Shown here: piece after piece, positions 50,893-61,142 of the stretch
Layout: each line of letters starts with the position of its first letter
Numbering within the stretch: position 1 is the stretch's first letter
Source of the DNA: Mycolicibacterium rhodesiae NBB3
Lineage (GTDB): Bacteria > Actinomycetota > Actinomycetes > Mycobacteriales > Mycobacteriaceae
Reading direction: 5' to 3'
NCBI RefSeq assembly: GCF_000230895.2
Contig: NC_016604.1
Location: 1,550,001-1,614,000 of the forward strand
Length of the DNA stretch: 64,000 bases
Notes under the pieces: model-generated
The model's database searches: none
What the model was told of the DNA's origin: nothing
What the model saw: only the letters and a program-made list of their open reading frames with translations
Program-made: the position numbers and the translations under genes

Positions 50893-50931
50893 GATTCACA
50901 ATCCGAATCGTTGTGATTCGCAATGCGGATC
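50893..50931. promoter_or_regulatory. 17-bp direct repeats in the oxidase/IclR intergenic region
   Basis: GATTCACAATCCGAATC (50893-50909) and GATTCGCAATGCGGATC (50915-50931) agree at 14 of 17 positions and are spaced 22 bp, two helical turns. CACAA (50898-50902) and TTGTG (50911-50915) also form an inverted repeat across the first copy. Placed between divergent starts, this is a likely IclR operator controlling both directions. Confidence 0.6.
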
Positions 50932-50945
50932 AATATAGTGGTGGA

Positions 50946-51623
50946 GTGACGCCCGCGGAAGAGAATCAGCAGACCGAGGCCGCACGTTCAGATGGAATTC
51001 AGGTGTTGCGCCGGGCTGCGGCAGCGCTCGACGAGATCGCTGCAGCGCCCGGACAGCTGCGGCTCGTCGATCTGGGCGGCCGGCTGGGACTGGCCAAGTC
51101 CACGGTGCGCAGGCTGCTCGTAGGGCTCGTCGAGGTCGGCTTCGCGAGCATCGACGACGAGGGCCGGATCAGCCTCGGCGAACGGCTACTCGCGCTCGGC
51201 GGCGCCGACGACGCAAGCCTCACCACGCAATTCCGACCGACGCTGGACCGGCTGGCGCGCGCGACCGGTGAAACGGTGGATCTGTCGGTGTTGCGCGGGC
51301 GGGAGATGTTGTTCATCGACCAGGTGCAGTCGGCGCACCGCCTGCGCGCGGTGTCGGCGGTCGGCATCCGATTCCCGCTCGAGTCCACCGCCAACGGCAA
51401 GGCGGCCCTACAACTGCTGACCGACCCGACCGCCAGCCTGTCCGGCATCGCCTATGACCGGGACGAACACACCGTCGGAATCTCCGCGGCCGGAATCGCC
51501 GCCAGGACGGCGGGCGGGCACATCGTCGCGATCTCGGTGCCGGCACCGAGCGACCGGTTCGACGCCAACGAGACACGAATCGTCGACGCGTTGCGCGACT
51601 GCGGGCAAACGCTGGCTAGTTGA
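50946..51623 (+). CDS. IclR-family transcriptional regulator
   Basis: 225 aa. N-terminal winged helix (about 15-75: LRLVDLGGRLGLAKSTVRRL) and IclR effector domain (about 85-225: MLFIDQVQSAHRLRAVSAVG, PLESTANGKAALQLL, GGHIVAISVPAPSDRF). Slightly shorter than typical IclR proteins. Start GTG at 50946, after a CAATAT -10-like box. Divergent from the flavin oxidase operon, which it is likely to control through the repeats at 50893-50931. Confidence 0.85.
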   Translation: MTPAEENQQTEAARSDGIQVLRRAAAALDEIAAAPGQLRLVDLGGRLGLAKSTVRRLLVGLVEVGFASIDDEGRISLGERLLALGGADDASLTTQFRPTLDRLARATGETVDLSVLRGREMLFIDQVQSAHRLRAVSAVGIRFPLESTANGKAALQLLTDPTASLSGIAYDRDEHTVGISAAGIAARTAGGHIVAISVPAPSDRFDANETRIVDALRDCGQTLAS

Positions 51624-52290
51624 CGACCGCCACCGCGAAGCCGTCCCAGCCCTTGGTCCCGACCGTCTGGATCGCCGCGGTGTCGAGGCGCGGATGTGCA
51701 CCCATCATCTCCAGCATCTCGCGCACGGCGCGGGCCTGATGGTCGTCGTCCGCCGGTTCCAGGACGCGCCCGAACCGGGAAATGTTGTCCACCACGATGA
51801 TTGAGCCTTCTCGTCCGAGTTTGATCGCCCACTCGACATAGGCGACGTTGTTCTCCTTGTCGGCGTCGATGAACACCAGGTCGAAGATCTCGCCGCGGTC
51901 GGCGAGGACGGGCAGGGTGTCCAGGGCGGTTCCGACGATCACCTCCACCCGGTCCTCGACGCCGGCCCGCGTCAGGTTGCGGCGTGCGACCTCGGCGTGC
52001 GCGGGTTCGTATTCGAGTGTGACGACGTGTCCGCTCGGACCGACGGCGCGCGCAAGGCTGATGGTGCTGTAGCCGGCCAGCGTGCCGATCTCCAGCACCC
52101 GGGCGGCGCCCATCGCGGTGGCGAGCAGGTACAGCAGCTTTCCGTGTTGCGCGGACACCTCGATGGCTGGCATCCCCGCGGCGTCGGCGGCCCGGCGCGC
52201 GGCGGTCAGCGCGTCGTCCTCGGTGTGCAGCAGGCGATTGAAGAGCTGATCAAGCTCCGCCGGGTCTGGGCGGGGATCGGGATCTGCCAC
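51616..52290 (-). CDS. SAM-dependent O-methyltransferase (Rv0187 homolog)
   Basis: 224 aa, catechol/caffeoyl-CoA O-methyltransferase type. SAM motif RVLEIGTLAGYSTISLARAV near residue 65, FDLVFIDADKENN near 143 (metal ligands) and IIVVDNISRFG near 170. Starts at GTG 52290, 52299 or 52311 are possible; none has a clear ribosome site, and the last would overlap the previous gene. Substrate unknown. Its end overlaps the IclR gene by 8 bp on the other strand. Confidence 0.88.
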   Translation of the reverse strand: MADPDPRPDPAELDQLFNRLLHTEDDALTAARRAADAAGMPAIEVSAQHGKLLYLLATAMGAARVLEIGTLAGYSTISLARAVGPSGHVVTLEYEPAHAEVARRNLTRAGVEDRVEVIVGTALDTLPVLADRGEIFDLVFIDADKENNVAYVEWAIKLGREGSIIVVDNISRFGRVLEPADDDHQARAVREMLEMMGAHPRLDTAAIQTVGTKGWDGFAVAVVN

Positions 52291-52300
52291 GCGGGACACG

Positions 52301-52795
52301 TTATCGGACACCCTCTTTCGCGTACACGACACGCAGCACATGAGCCACTTCCGGACCCATGACCACGCCGGCCAGTTGGCAGAGCGTGGCGACGAACTCG
52401 GGTCCGTGCGGCGGCTCGTCGATGCAGAGGTGGTGCGCGATCTCATGGAGCACCACCAGTTCCCGCAGCGCCCACGTCGTGCGCCCCTCCGGCACCGCGA
52501 TGGCTGCGCCGTCGTCGTCACGCTCGTAGTGCGCCGCGGCGACTCCGCGCCGGGCACGCACCGCCAATGGTCCGCCGTCGGGCCACGACTCGCGGACCAC
52601 TGCCATGCCGAGGACATCGTCGACGTATCGCTGCACGGACTGCATCGACGCGAACCGGCCCTCCGGGGGCAGCGTCAACTGCGTACCGAAGAAGTCGATC
52701 ATCCGGTTGCCGTGCTCGGCCGCCCGGTCGAACAGCGTCCGAACGAACTCCTCCGCGGCGTAGACCTTCGCGCGCTGGGTGTCTCTGACGCTCAC
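52301..52795 (-). CDS. TIGR04338-type metallohydrolase
   Basis: 164 aa small zinc hydrolase. The HExxH motif LHEIAHHL lies near residue 118, with HGPEFVATLCQL downstream offering a third ligand, as in the SprT-like/TIGR04338 family. The GTG at 52795 overlaps the DUF2786 stop as GTGA, so the two are coupled. This pairing with DUF2786 is seen in Actinobacteria as I recall. Substrate unknown. Confidence 0.8.
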   Translation of the reverse strand: MSVRDTQRAKVYAAEEFVRTLFDRAAEHGNRMIDFFGTQLTLPPEGRFASMQSVQRYVDDVLGMAVVRESWPDGGPLAVRARRGVAAAHYERDDDGAAIAVPEGRTTWALRELVVLHEIAHHLCIDEPPHGPEFVATLCQLAGVVMGPEVAHVLRVVYAKEGVR

Positions 52796-53544
52796 CGATT
52801 CAGGGCCGAACGCTTTCCGTCCAGTTCCGCGCTGGCACCCAGCCGCGCCTTGCGGCCCGCGCGATCGCCTGCTCGGCGCGCAGCCGACGAATACCCGGCG
52901 GTGGCACTGGTCGCCCGCCAGGTGCCCCGCGCCGCCGATGTCTGCTTGTAGAAGTCCTTGAGCTCGACTTCCTTGTTCCGCAACGCGATCGCGGTCCCAG
53001 GCTTGCTGCGCCAGCGTCCTCCGGTAGCCTCGCGCTGCGCCTCTTCGCGGGCCTCGGACAGTCGCTTGCCGATGCGCGAGCCGAAGGCGAGCTGGAAGTT
53101 GATGCGCGCGGTGATCGTCGGCGTCGGCCGGTGCGCGCCCGACGCGATGTACGCCTCCGACGCCCGCACCATCTGCATCACCAGACTGGCGTACAGCGCA
53201 TGGCTGGCGTCGATGTCCTCGCCGAACCCGTAGGCGTAGACGAATGTCGAGTTCGACGCGACGTCGCACTTCACATCGTTGGCCAACGCGATGACCGTGA
53301 ACAGCTGCACATAAGTACGCAACCCGCGCGCACCCGCGTTGCCGATGGTGATGGTGCGCTGCACCGGCATCTGCGCCTTGGTCCGGTTGGACGAATGCGA
53401 GCGTGCGACCGCAAGGTCGATCGACGTCGCCGTCGCCAGCCGCTGGGCCGCCGCCATGAACGCGTCGGCCTCGTGCGAATTGTCCGTCCCCTCGGCCTGG
53501 CGCAACAGAGCGGCGATCCGCGCCAACATCCTGTCGTCACTCAT
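52792..53544 (-). CDS. DUF2786 domain protein
   Basis: 250 aa. N-terminal DUF2786 motif MLARIAALLRQAEGTDNSHE then ADAFMAAAQRLATA (residues 6-40), a middle domain with YVQLFTVIALANDVKCDVAS, and a basic, Arg/Ala-rich C-terminus (GYSSAARRAGDRAGRKAR). It resembles phage-type proteins of unknown role. Start ATG 53544. Coupled to the small metallohydrolase downstream. Confidence 0.75.
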   Translation of the reverse strand: MSDDRMLARIAALLRQAEGTDNSHEADAFMAAAQRLATATSIDLAVARSHSSNRTKAQMPVQRTITIGNAGARGLRTYVQLFTVIALANDVKCDVASNSTFVYAYGFGEDIDASHALYASLVMQMVRASEAYIASGAHRPTPTITARINFQLAFGSRIGKRLSEAREEAQREATGGRWRSKPGTAIALRNKEVELKDFYKQTSAARGTWRATSATAGYSSAARRAGDRAGRKARLGASAELDGKRSALNR

Positions 53545-53593
53545 GCGCGATCCCGTTCCACTTCTCGCTCCAACTCATGGCGCCAGATTAGGT

Positions 53594-55437
<1,844 letters not shown>

Positions 55438-55509
55438 TCAGCGAGACTAACGGGCCGGCCGATCAAACGCCGGTGACGCCTGTCGGTCCCGCTGACTAAG
55501 CTCGGCAGG

Positions 55510-56505
55510 GTGACGGTTCTGGCTCACCACCTCGACGACGACTCGACAAATGCCTCTGCCGAGGATGTCTTCCTGGCTGATGCCCAGCAGTATCGCCGCG
55601 AGCTGCTGGCCCACTGTTACCGGATGACGGGGTCGCTGCACGACGCCGAGGATTTAGTGCAGGAAACGTACTTGCGGGCATGGAAGTCGTACAAGGGGTT
55701 TCAGGGCAAATCGTCGGTGCGGACCTGGTTGTATCGGATCGCGACGAACACGTGCCTGACGGCGCTGGACAGCCGCCAGCGCCGGCCGCTGCCGACGGGG
55801 CTCGGCGCGCCCAGCTCCGATCCGGTCGACGACATCGTCGCGCGCGACGAGGTGCCGTGGCTGGAGCCCATCCCTGACGATTCGACCGATCCGTCGAACA
55901 TCGTGGGTTCCCGCGAATCGGTGCGGCTGGCGTTCATTGCGGCGCTGCAACACCTGTCCGCGCGACAGCGTGCGGTGCTGGTGTTACGCGAGGTGCTGCA
56001 GTGGAAGGCCGCCGAGGTCGCCGACGCGATCGGGTCCTCGACGGCGGCGGTGAACAGCCTGCTGCAACGCGCCCGTGCGCAGCTGGACGCCATCGGCCCG
56101 AGCGAGGACGACGCGTTGCAGACCCCTGAGTCGAAAGAAGCTCAGGACTTGCTGACGCGCTACATCGACGCGTTCGAGACCTACGACATGGACAAACTCG
56201 TCGAGCTGTTCACCGCCGACGCCGTCTGGGAGATGCCGCCGTTCGACGGCTGGTACCAAGGGCCGGAGAACATCGTCTTGCTCTCGAAAACGCATTGCCC
56301 TGCTGAACGTCCCGGAGACATGCGGTTACTCCCCACCGTGGCCAATGGTCAGCCGGCCGGCGCGATGTACATGCGCAATCGCCAGACGGGCGTGCACGAA
56401 CCCTTCCAGATGCACGTGCTCGCCACGACGGACGACGGCATCTCCCACGTCGTCGCCTTTCACATGGAGTCCTTCGAGAAGTGGGGCCTGCCCGCCTCGC
56501 TCTGA
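55510..56505 (+). CDS. sigG: ECF RNA polymerase sigma factor SigG
   Basis: 331 aa. Sigma region 2 (about 28-95: HCYRMTGSLHDAEDLVQETY then LRAWKSYKGF) and region 4 (about 140-195: LSARQRAVLVLREVLQWKAA, EVADAIGSSTAAVNSLLQRA) are followed by a SnoaL/NTF2-like C-terminal domain (about 210-331) typical of the SigG/SigJ group, which may replace an anti-sigma factor. GTG start at 55510. SigG responds to DNA damage in M. tuberculosis. Ends before a hairpin terminator. Confidence 0.92.
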   Translation: MTVLAHHLDDDSTNASAEDVFLADAQQYRRELLAHCYRMTGSLHDAEDLVQETYLRAWKSYKGFQGKSSVRTWLYRIATNTCLTALDSRQRRPLPTGLGAPSSDPVDDIVARDEVPWLEPIPDDSTDPSNIVGSRESVRLAFIAALQHLSARQRAVLVLREVLQWKAAEVADAIGSSTAAVNSLLQRARAQLDAIGPSEDDALQTPESKEAQDLLTRYIDAFETYDMDKLVELFTADAVWEMPPFDGWYQGPENIVLLSKTHCPAERPGDMRLLPTVANGQPAGAMYMRNRQTGVHEPFQMHVLATTDDGISHVVAFHMESFEKWGLPASL

Positions 56506-56556
56506 GCGCGCCGGGCAATTCCGTGCGCCGGCACCAGCTAATCGGTGCGCCATCCG

Positions 56557-56588
56557 CCGCCCCGGGAGACCACCGTGTTCCGGGGCGG
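56557..56588. terminator. hairpin between sigG and the second DUF559 gene
   Basis: CCGCCCCGG (56557-56565) pairs perfectly with CCGGGGCGG (56580-56588) around a 14-base loop, in the 107 bp between two convergent stop codons. Very GC-rich with no U-tract, as usual for mycobacteria. Confidence 0.65.
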
Positions 56589-56612
56589 TCGTGGTCGAGC
56601 GCCAGATCAGAC

Positions 56613-57524
56613 TTATGCCGCGAAATCGGCACACATCTGAGCGTCAAGTCTGATGTCGCCGGCGTTCGGCCACCCTGCGACGCGCATGGCGTTCTGCACC
56701 CGAGCGAGGAAAACGCCACGGCGGTATCGGAGGATGTCACGGCTTAGCCGGACGATGATCCAGCCCTCCGCCTCGAGATCGGCGATCCGCTCGATGGTTC
56801 GAGCGTGGGCGTCAGCATTCGACCAGTGTTGGGGACCGTCGTACTCGACACCAACCTTCCACTCCGGCCACCCCAGATCGATACGACCCACGAATTCACC
56901 GAAGCGGTTGTAGACGAGAAGTTGGGTCGTGGGTCGCGGAAAGCCCGCGGCCATCAACAACAGTCGAGTTCGTGTTTCCTGAGGCGACTCGGCCCCGGCG
57001 TCCATCAGATCCACTGCCTGACGTAGCTGGACGATGCCTCGCGCGCCGGCGTGCCGACCGATCACATCAGCGACAGCCGCGGAGTCCAACCGAGTTGCGT
57101 TCGCCAGCGCATCGAGCCACATGACAGCACGCTCGAGTGTGCCTCTACGCCCGAGATCAAACGCCGTCCTCGCCGGTGTCGTCATGGGGATCCCATCGAC
57201 CACACACATCTCTTCAGCGATGAGCTTGTCTCGGTGAATGTTGATCTTCTTTGCGGCGTCGCCGATGCGGAACAGGTCCGCCGGTTCGTCGCGGCCAATC
57301 CATTTCGAACCGAACATCGCCGCGGCCGATCGCCCACCCAGGACGGCGTCGCGACCTGACCACAGCCACGCTGCCTTCGCACGTGCGACGGGGGTCATCG
57401 GTTGGGTCTTCGACATGTAGACGTCTCGATACACCCGCGAGAACGTGCGTTGAAGTGCCCGTCTGGTCACGAGCCCGCCACTCAACGCCTCACTGCCCAG
57501 GAACGGTCCGTCCAAGAGATCCAT
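56613..57524 (-). CDS. second AbiEi-like/DUF559 endonuclease-fold protein
   Basis: 303 aa and clear paralogue of 27950-28792. N-terminal AbiEi-like module (GGLVTRRALQRTF, MTTPARTAFDLG) and C-terminal nuclease-like core RIDLGWPEWKVGVEYDGPQH then EGWIIVRLSRDIL. Shared sequence includes SPxETxxRLLL and GFPRPTTQ before VYxxxGxxV. Start ATG at 57524 by alignment. No partner toxin beside it. A 9-bp inverted repeat (ATCAGACTT 56606-56614, AAGTCTGAT 56646-56654) lies at its 3' end; flanking repeats like those of the first copy were not seen. Confidence 0.75.
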   Translation of the reverse strand: MDLLDGPFLGSEALSGGLVTRRALQRTFSRVYRDVYMSKTQPMTPVARAKAAWLWSGRDAVLGGRSAAAMFGSKWIGRDEPADLFRIGDAAKKINIHRDKLIAEEMCVVDGIPMTTPARTAFDLGRRGTLERAVMWLDALANATRLDSAAVADVIGRHAGARGIVQLRQAVDLMDAGAESPQETRTRLLLMAAGFPRPTTQLLVYNRFGEFVGRIDLGWPEWKVGVEYDGPQHWSNADAHARTIERIADLEAEGWIIVRLSRDILRYRRGVFLARVQNAMRVAGWPNAGDIRLDAQMCADFAA

Positions 57525-57632
57525 GTCCGAAACGTGACAGCAGAGTCCGACAGATGGACGCGAGATCCGACTTGTTGTCCACAATCCGCCCGGTTTTCGT
57601 ACTGGAACCTTATTTCGGCAATGAGTGCGGCG

Positions 57633-58100
57633 TCATGACGTTCGACGGGTCTGACTGGTGGTCAATCGCTGCGCGACCGCCTCGGCCATCGCGCCGAACG
57701 CCCTCAGCCGCGCCGGCGACATCCCGTCGAACATCACCCTGCGCACCAACTCAGCGTGGCCGGGTGCGGCCAGCGCCAGCGCGGAGCGACCGCCGTCGGT
57801 GAGCTCGACGGAGGCGCCGCGCCTATCGTCGTCACTCCCCTGACGTTCGACCAGACCCCTGCCACGCATCCGGCGCAGCTGATGCGAGAGCCGACTCTGT
57901 TCCCATGCCAACGCTTCGCCCAATTCGTTGATCCGTAGCGGGCCGCGCTCCGCCAGCGCGACCAGCACGTCGTAGTCCGACAGCGAGAGTTCACAATCCT
58001 GCTGGAGCTGGCGCTGCATCGCCGACTGAAGCCGGCTCGTCATCACCAGATAGTTGCGCCAGATCTGCTGTTGCTCCTCGGTCAGCCACATGGAATACAT
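57633..58100 (-). CDS. MarR-family regulator
   Basis: 155 aa winged helix of the MarR family: LSDYDVLVALAERGPLRINE, LGEALAWEQSRLSHQLRRM and the wing RQGSDDDRRGASVELTDGG. Start ATG at 58100 or 58091 (MWLTEEQ). Divergent from the pirin gene across 67 bp holding a candidate operator. It probably controls pirin and itself in response to a phenolic or oxidant. Confidence 0.88.
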   Translation of the reverse strand: MYSMWLTEEQQQIWRNYLVMTSRLQSAMQRQLQQDCELSLSDYDVLVALAERGPLRINELGEALAWEQSRLSHQLRRMRGRGLVERQGSDDDRRGASVELTDGGRSALALAAPGHAELVRRVMFDGMSPARLRAFGAMAEAVAQRLTTSQTRRTS

Positions 58101-58125
58101 GACACATCATCCATGTTGTGGTGTC
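58101..58125. promoter_or_regulatory. candidate MarR operator
   Basis: GACAC (58101-58105) and GTGTC (58121-58125) frame a partly symmetric 25-bp stretch (CATCATCC / TTGTGG inside). It lies immediately before the MarR start codon and upstream of pirin. Symmetry is imperfect, so this is tentative. Confidence 0.35.
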
Positions 58126-58167
58126 CAGTGGCCGCACCTAGGCTGGGCCCGGAGCGAGAGGATCGCG

Positions 58168-58965
58168 ATGAGTAGAGCGAGTAGCGGACGCGGATCGCGC
58201 ATTGATGTGGCCCCGACAGTTGACATCCGCCGCGCTGACGACCGCGCGAAGACCAAGATCGCCTGGCTCGACTCCAAGCACTCGTTCTCGTTCGGCGGCC
58301 ACTACGAACCCGAGAACACCCACCACGGTCTGCTGCTGGTCAACAACGACGACATCGTCAAGCCGGGTACCGGGTTTGACACCCACCCCCACCGCGATAT
58401 GGAGATCGTCACGTGGGTGCTCCGGGGTTCACTCGTGCACCAGGACTCCACTGGAAACTCCGGCGTCATCTATCCCGGACTCGCTCAACGAATGTCGGCC
58501 GGACGCGGCATCCTGCATTCCGAGAAGAACGATTCATGGACCTTGACGGGCGAGCAATCCCACACTGAGCCAGTACATTTCGTGCAGATGTGGGTCGTGC
58601 CCGACGAGTCCGGACTCGAGCCTGGATATCAGCAGGTCGAGATCGACGACGAGCTGCTGCGTGGTGGGTTGGTGACGATCGCGTCCGGGATGTCCGAGCA
58701 CCGCGATCAAGCCGCGATCACGATCCGCAACAAGTATGCGGCACTTCACGGCGCCCGCCTGCAGGCCGGCGAGAGCATCGAGCTGCCCTCGGCGCCGTAC
58801 CTGCACCTGTTCGTCCCACGCGGCGAGGTCAGTCTGGAAGCCGCGGGACCTCTTCACGAGGGCGACGCCGTACGGTTCACGGCATCGGGCGGTCAGCGCG
58901 TCACCGCGACCGAACCCGCTGAGATACTTGTCTGGGAGATGCATGCGGGTTTGGCTGCGGCGTAA
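58168..58965 (+). CDS. pirin family protein
   Basis: 265 aa bicupin. Metal site of the pirin N-terminal cupin: GFDTHPHRDMEIVTWVLRG near residue 70 and QRMSAGRGILHSEKN near 110, supplying three His and a Glu. Pirins are Fe proteins and some are quercetin dioxygenases. ATG at 58168 has GAGAGG upstream. Its end overlaps the sugar dehydrogenase lipoprotein gene by 23 bp, so they are co-transcribed. Confidence 0.9.
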   Translation: MSRASSGRGSRIDVAPTVDIRRADDRAKTKIAWLDSKHSFSFGGHYEPENTHHGLLLVNNDDIVKPGTGFDTHPHRDMEIVTWVLRGSLVHQDSTGNSGVIYPGLAQRMSAGRGILHSEKNDSWTLTGEQSHTEPVHFVQMWVVPDESGLEPGYQQVEIDDELLRGGLVTIASGMSEHRDQAAITIRNKYAALHGARLQAGESIELPSAPYLHLFVPRGEVSLEAAGPLHEGDAVRFTASGGQRVTATEPAEILVWEMHAGLAAA

Positions 58966-60238
58966 CCGAATTGGATCTTGCCTATTCGGCGTGACGCTGC
59001 TCGCCGCCTGCTCGGCGGCCCCGGCCCCGCCGTCGCCGGACTCGTCGACCACTCCGGCATCCGAATCAGTCGCGGGCTTGACTCCTGTGACCATGCAGGT
59101 CGATCGAGACATGGCGCAGGCGCCCTTCGACGAGCCGCGGCAGGCGCTGGTGCCCGCGGGCTGGACGATCTCGGTGTGGGCCCGCATGCCCAAGCCCAGG
59201 CTCGCCACGTGGACTCCGGACGGTGCGCTGCTGATATCCGTTCCCAGCGCGGGCGAGGTCGTGCGCCTGCAGCCCGCCGAGGACGCCCCGACATCGTCTG
59301 TGCTGATCGAAGGCCTCGACCAGCCCCACGGATTGACGTTCGCCGGAAACTCCTTGTACGTCGCGGAAAGTGATCAGGTCGACGTCTACGACTACGCCGA
59401 CGGTAAGGCCGTCAATCGGCGCACCATCGCCCCAGGACTTCCCGATGCGAACAGCGAGGACCTCCGCGGCAGCTATCACCACGCGCTCAAGAGCGTGGTC
59501 GTCGGTCGAGACGGCGCCGTGTACTTCTCGATCGGATCGAGGGGCAACATCACCGCCGACGATCGCGAGGCCGATCCCCCGCGCGCGACCATCATGCGCG
59601 TTCCCCCCGGCGGAGGGCCCGCGCAGGCGTTTGCGACCGGGGTGCGCAACGGCACCGGCCTGGCCTTCGCACCTGACGGTTCGCTGTGGACCGCGGTCAA
59701 CAACCGCGACAACGTCGCGAACCCGCAGACCGGCGAACCCGACCCCGAATACGTCGGTGCACATCCCCCGGAGTCGCTCGCCCGCGTGACTCCCGGCCGC
59801 GAATTGGGCTGGCCGTACTGCAATCCCGACGGCGGCCCGGCGAATCTACCGTTGATCCGCGACGTGCAGACCAATGCCGACGGCAGCCGCATGGACTGCG
59901 CGCTGCTGCCCCCGATAGAACAGAGCTTCGGATCGCATGCGGCGCCGCTGGGCATGAGTTTCACCGACGGCGTGCTGCCGACGCCGTACGCCAGCGGGGC
60001 CCTCGTCGGCGTACACGGATCGTGGAACCGCGAACCGCCACGCGCACCCGAAGTTTCGTTCTTCGCCTGGCGCGACGGCGGGTTGGGTGATCAGCAGACG
60101 CTGGTCGGCGGGTTCCAGTCCGGTGACGGTTCGCGGTGGGGACGCCCAGTGGCCGCGGTGACGGGACCTGACGGTGCGGTGTACATCACCGACGACTATG
60201 CCGACGCCGTGTACCGGCTGGCTCCGCCGTCGCGCTAA
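58943..60238 (+). CDS. PQQ-type glucose/sorbosone dehydrogenase lipoprotein
   Basis: 431 aa. Lipoprotein signal with lipobox LLAAC (Cys near 23). The rest is a six-bladed beta-propeller of the soluble aldose dehydrogenase family: LDQPHGLTFAGNSLYVAE, VVVGRDGAVYFSIGSRGNI, NGTGLAFAPDGSLW, ELGWPYCNPDGG and VTGPDGAVYITDDYADAVYR. PQQ binding is inferred; mycobacteria often lack PQQ synthesis and may scavenge it or use the fold otherwise. Start ATG at 58943 with GGGAG upstream, inside the pirin gene. Confidence 0.82.
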   Translation: MRVWLRRNRIGSCLFGVTLLAACSAAPAPPSPDSSTTPASESVAGLTPVTMQVDRDMAQAPFDEPRQALVPAGWTISVWARMPKPRLATWTPDGALLISVPSAGEVVRLQPAEDAPTSSVLIEGLDQPHGLTFAGNSLYVAESDQVDVYDYADGKAVNRRTIAPGLPDANSEDLRGSYHHALKSVVVGRDGAVYFSIGSRGNITADDREADPPRATIMRVPPGGGPAQAFATGVRNGTGLAFAPDGSLWTAVNNRDNVANPQTGEPDPEYVGAHPPESLARVTPGRELGWPYCNPDGGPANLPLIRDVQTNADGSRMDCALLPPIEQSFGSHAAPLGMSFTDGVLPTPYASGALVGVHGSWNREPPRAPEVSFFAWRDGGLGDQQTLVGGFQSGDGSRWGRPVAAVTGPDGAVYITDDYADAVYRLAPPSR

Positions 60239-60525
60239 CGGACTGTTGTGCCCCTGGTGTTGTTTCGCCGGCCCGTGATGCCGACATAGATGGCGATCAG
60301 CACTATCGCGATGATGATGCCGACAAGGAACGGGATGACCTGCCACCCGCCGTTGGAGTTGTGGTACCCGAGCTGATAGGTCAGCCAGGAGCCGATGAAG
60401 GATCCGAGCGCACCCAACACGATCGTCATGATCACACCGATGCTCTGCTTTCCGGGCATGATGAGACGAGCCAGCGCACCGACGATAAGGCCTACGACGA
60501 GCGCGCTGAGAATTGTGCCGATCAT
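60235..60525 (-). CDS. GlsB/YeaQ/YmgE family small membrane protein
   Basis: 96 aa with three membrane helices (about 3-22, 30-50, 62-82) and the family pattern GLIVGALARLIMPGKQSIG then TIVLGALGSFIGSWL. Stress-linked transglycosylase-associated proteins of unknown mechanism. Its ATG overlaps the SRPBCC gene stop (ATGA), so the two are coupled. Confidence 0.88.
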   Translation of the reverse strand: MIGTILSALVVGLIVGALARLIMPGKQSIGVIMTIVLGALGSFIGSWLTYQLGYHNSNGGWQVIPFLVGIIIAIVLIAIYVGITGRRNNTRGTTVR

Positions 60526-60971
60526 TTTTTCTCCTCTATGGGTAGCCGGTTGAGCACCGTTGTCAACTGTTTCTCCGTCTCATTGGCCAGCTTCTCAAAG
60601 GCCAGCTTCAGCAATGGATTCAAAAGCACCAGCAGCCCGTGCATTTCGAGCTCGTTGCGGTACGTGATCACCGATCCGGTGCTCGCGGCGTCGATGTAGA
60701 TCCGCTCGACCGACGTCGACCCCTTGTTCTTGCCGACGAACACGATGCTGCCGTCGCCCAAGGTGTCGAGCGTGTATGTGAGTTCGGCGGTGAAGCCGAA
60801 GATCCTGGAGACGTTGTGCCACGACGCGCCTACGTCGATCGCGCCGCTGTCGATGCGAGTGCACCGCTGCGTGCCCGGATCCCACTCGACGGCGTTGGCG
60901 AAATCCTTGAGGTACTCGACCACCACGCGTGGAGGCGGGCTGACCGAGAACGTTCGCGACACGGTGGGCAC
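60522..60971 (-). CDS. SRPBCC family protein (polyketide-cyclase-like)
   Basis: 149 aa START-like fold: TVSRTFSVSPPPRVVVEYLK then DFANAVEWDPGT, SWHNVSRIFGFTAELTYTL and ITYRNELEMHGLLVLLNPLL. GTG start at 60971. First gene of a pair with the GlsB-like membrane protein. The ligand is unknown; lipid binding is likely for the fold. Confidence 0.8.
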   Translation of the reverse strand: MPTVSRTFSVSPPPRVVVEYLKDFANAVEWDPGTQRCTRIDSGAIDVGASWHNVSRIFGFTAELTYTLDTLGDGSIVFVGKNKGSTSVERIYIDAASTGSVITYRNELEMHGLLVLLNPLLKLAFEKLANETEKQLTTVLNRLPIEEKK

Positions 60972-61081
60972 CCGGTGCGATTACCCCGTTCCCGGCGAAG
61001 TAACCAGTGCGAGCGCCCGGTGCGTTGCCGACAGCGCAAATGTCGCGGTGAAACACGATTGTGATGGACCTGTGACGAAAG

Positions 61082-61109
61082 TTGACAGTGTTGCTGGCGT
61101 GGCTAGTGT
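61082..61109 (+). promoter_or_regulatory. SigA-type promoter for the NAGPA gene
   Basis: TTGACA (61082-61087), 16-bp spacer, TAGTGT (61104-61109). AGGAGG follows at 61130-61135, 7 bp before the TTG start codon at 61143. This is one of the clearest consensus promoters in the window. Confidence 0.65.
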
Positions 61110-61142
61110 TGTTCGGGTCGGGTCGTCACAGGAGGATTCCGT

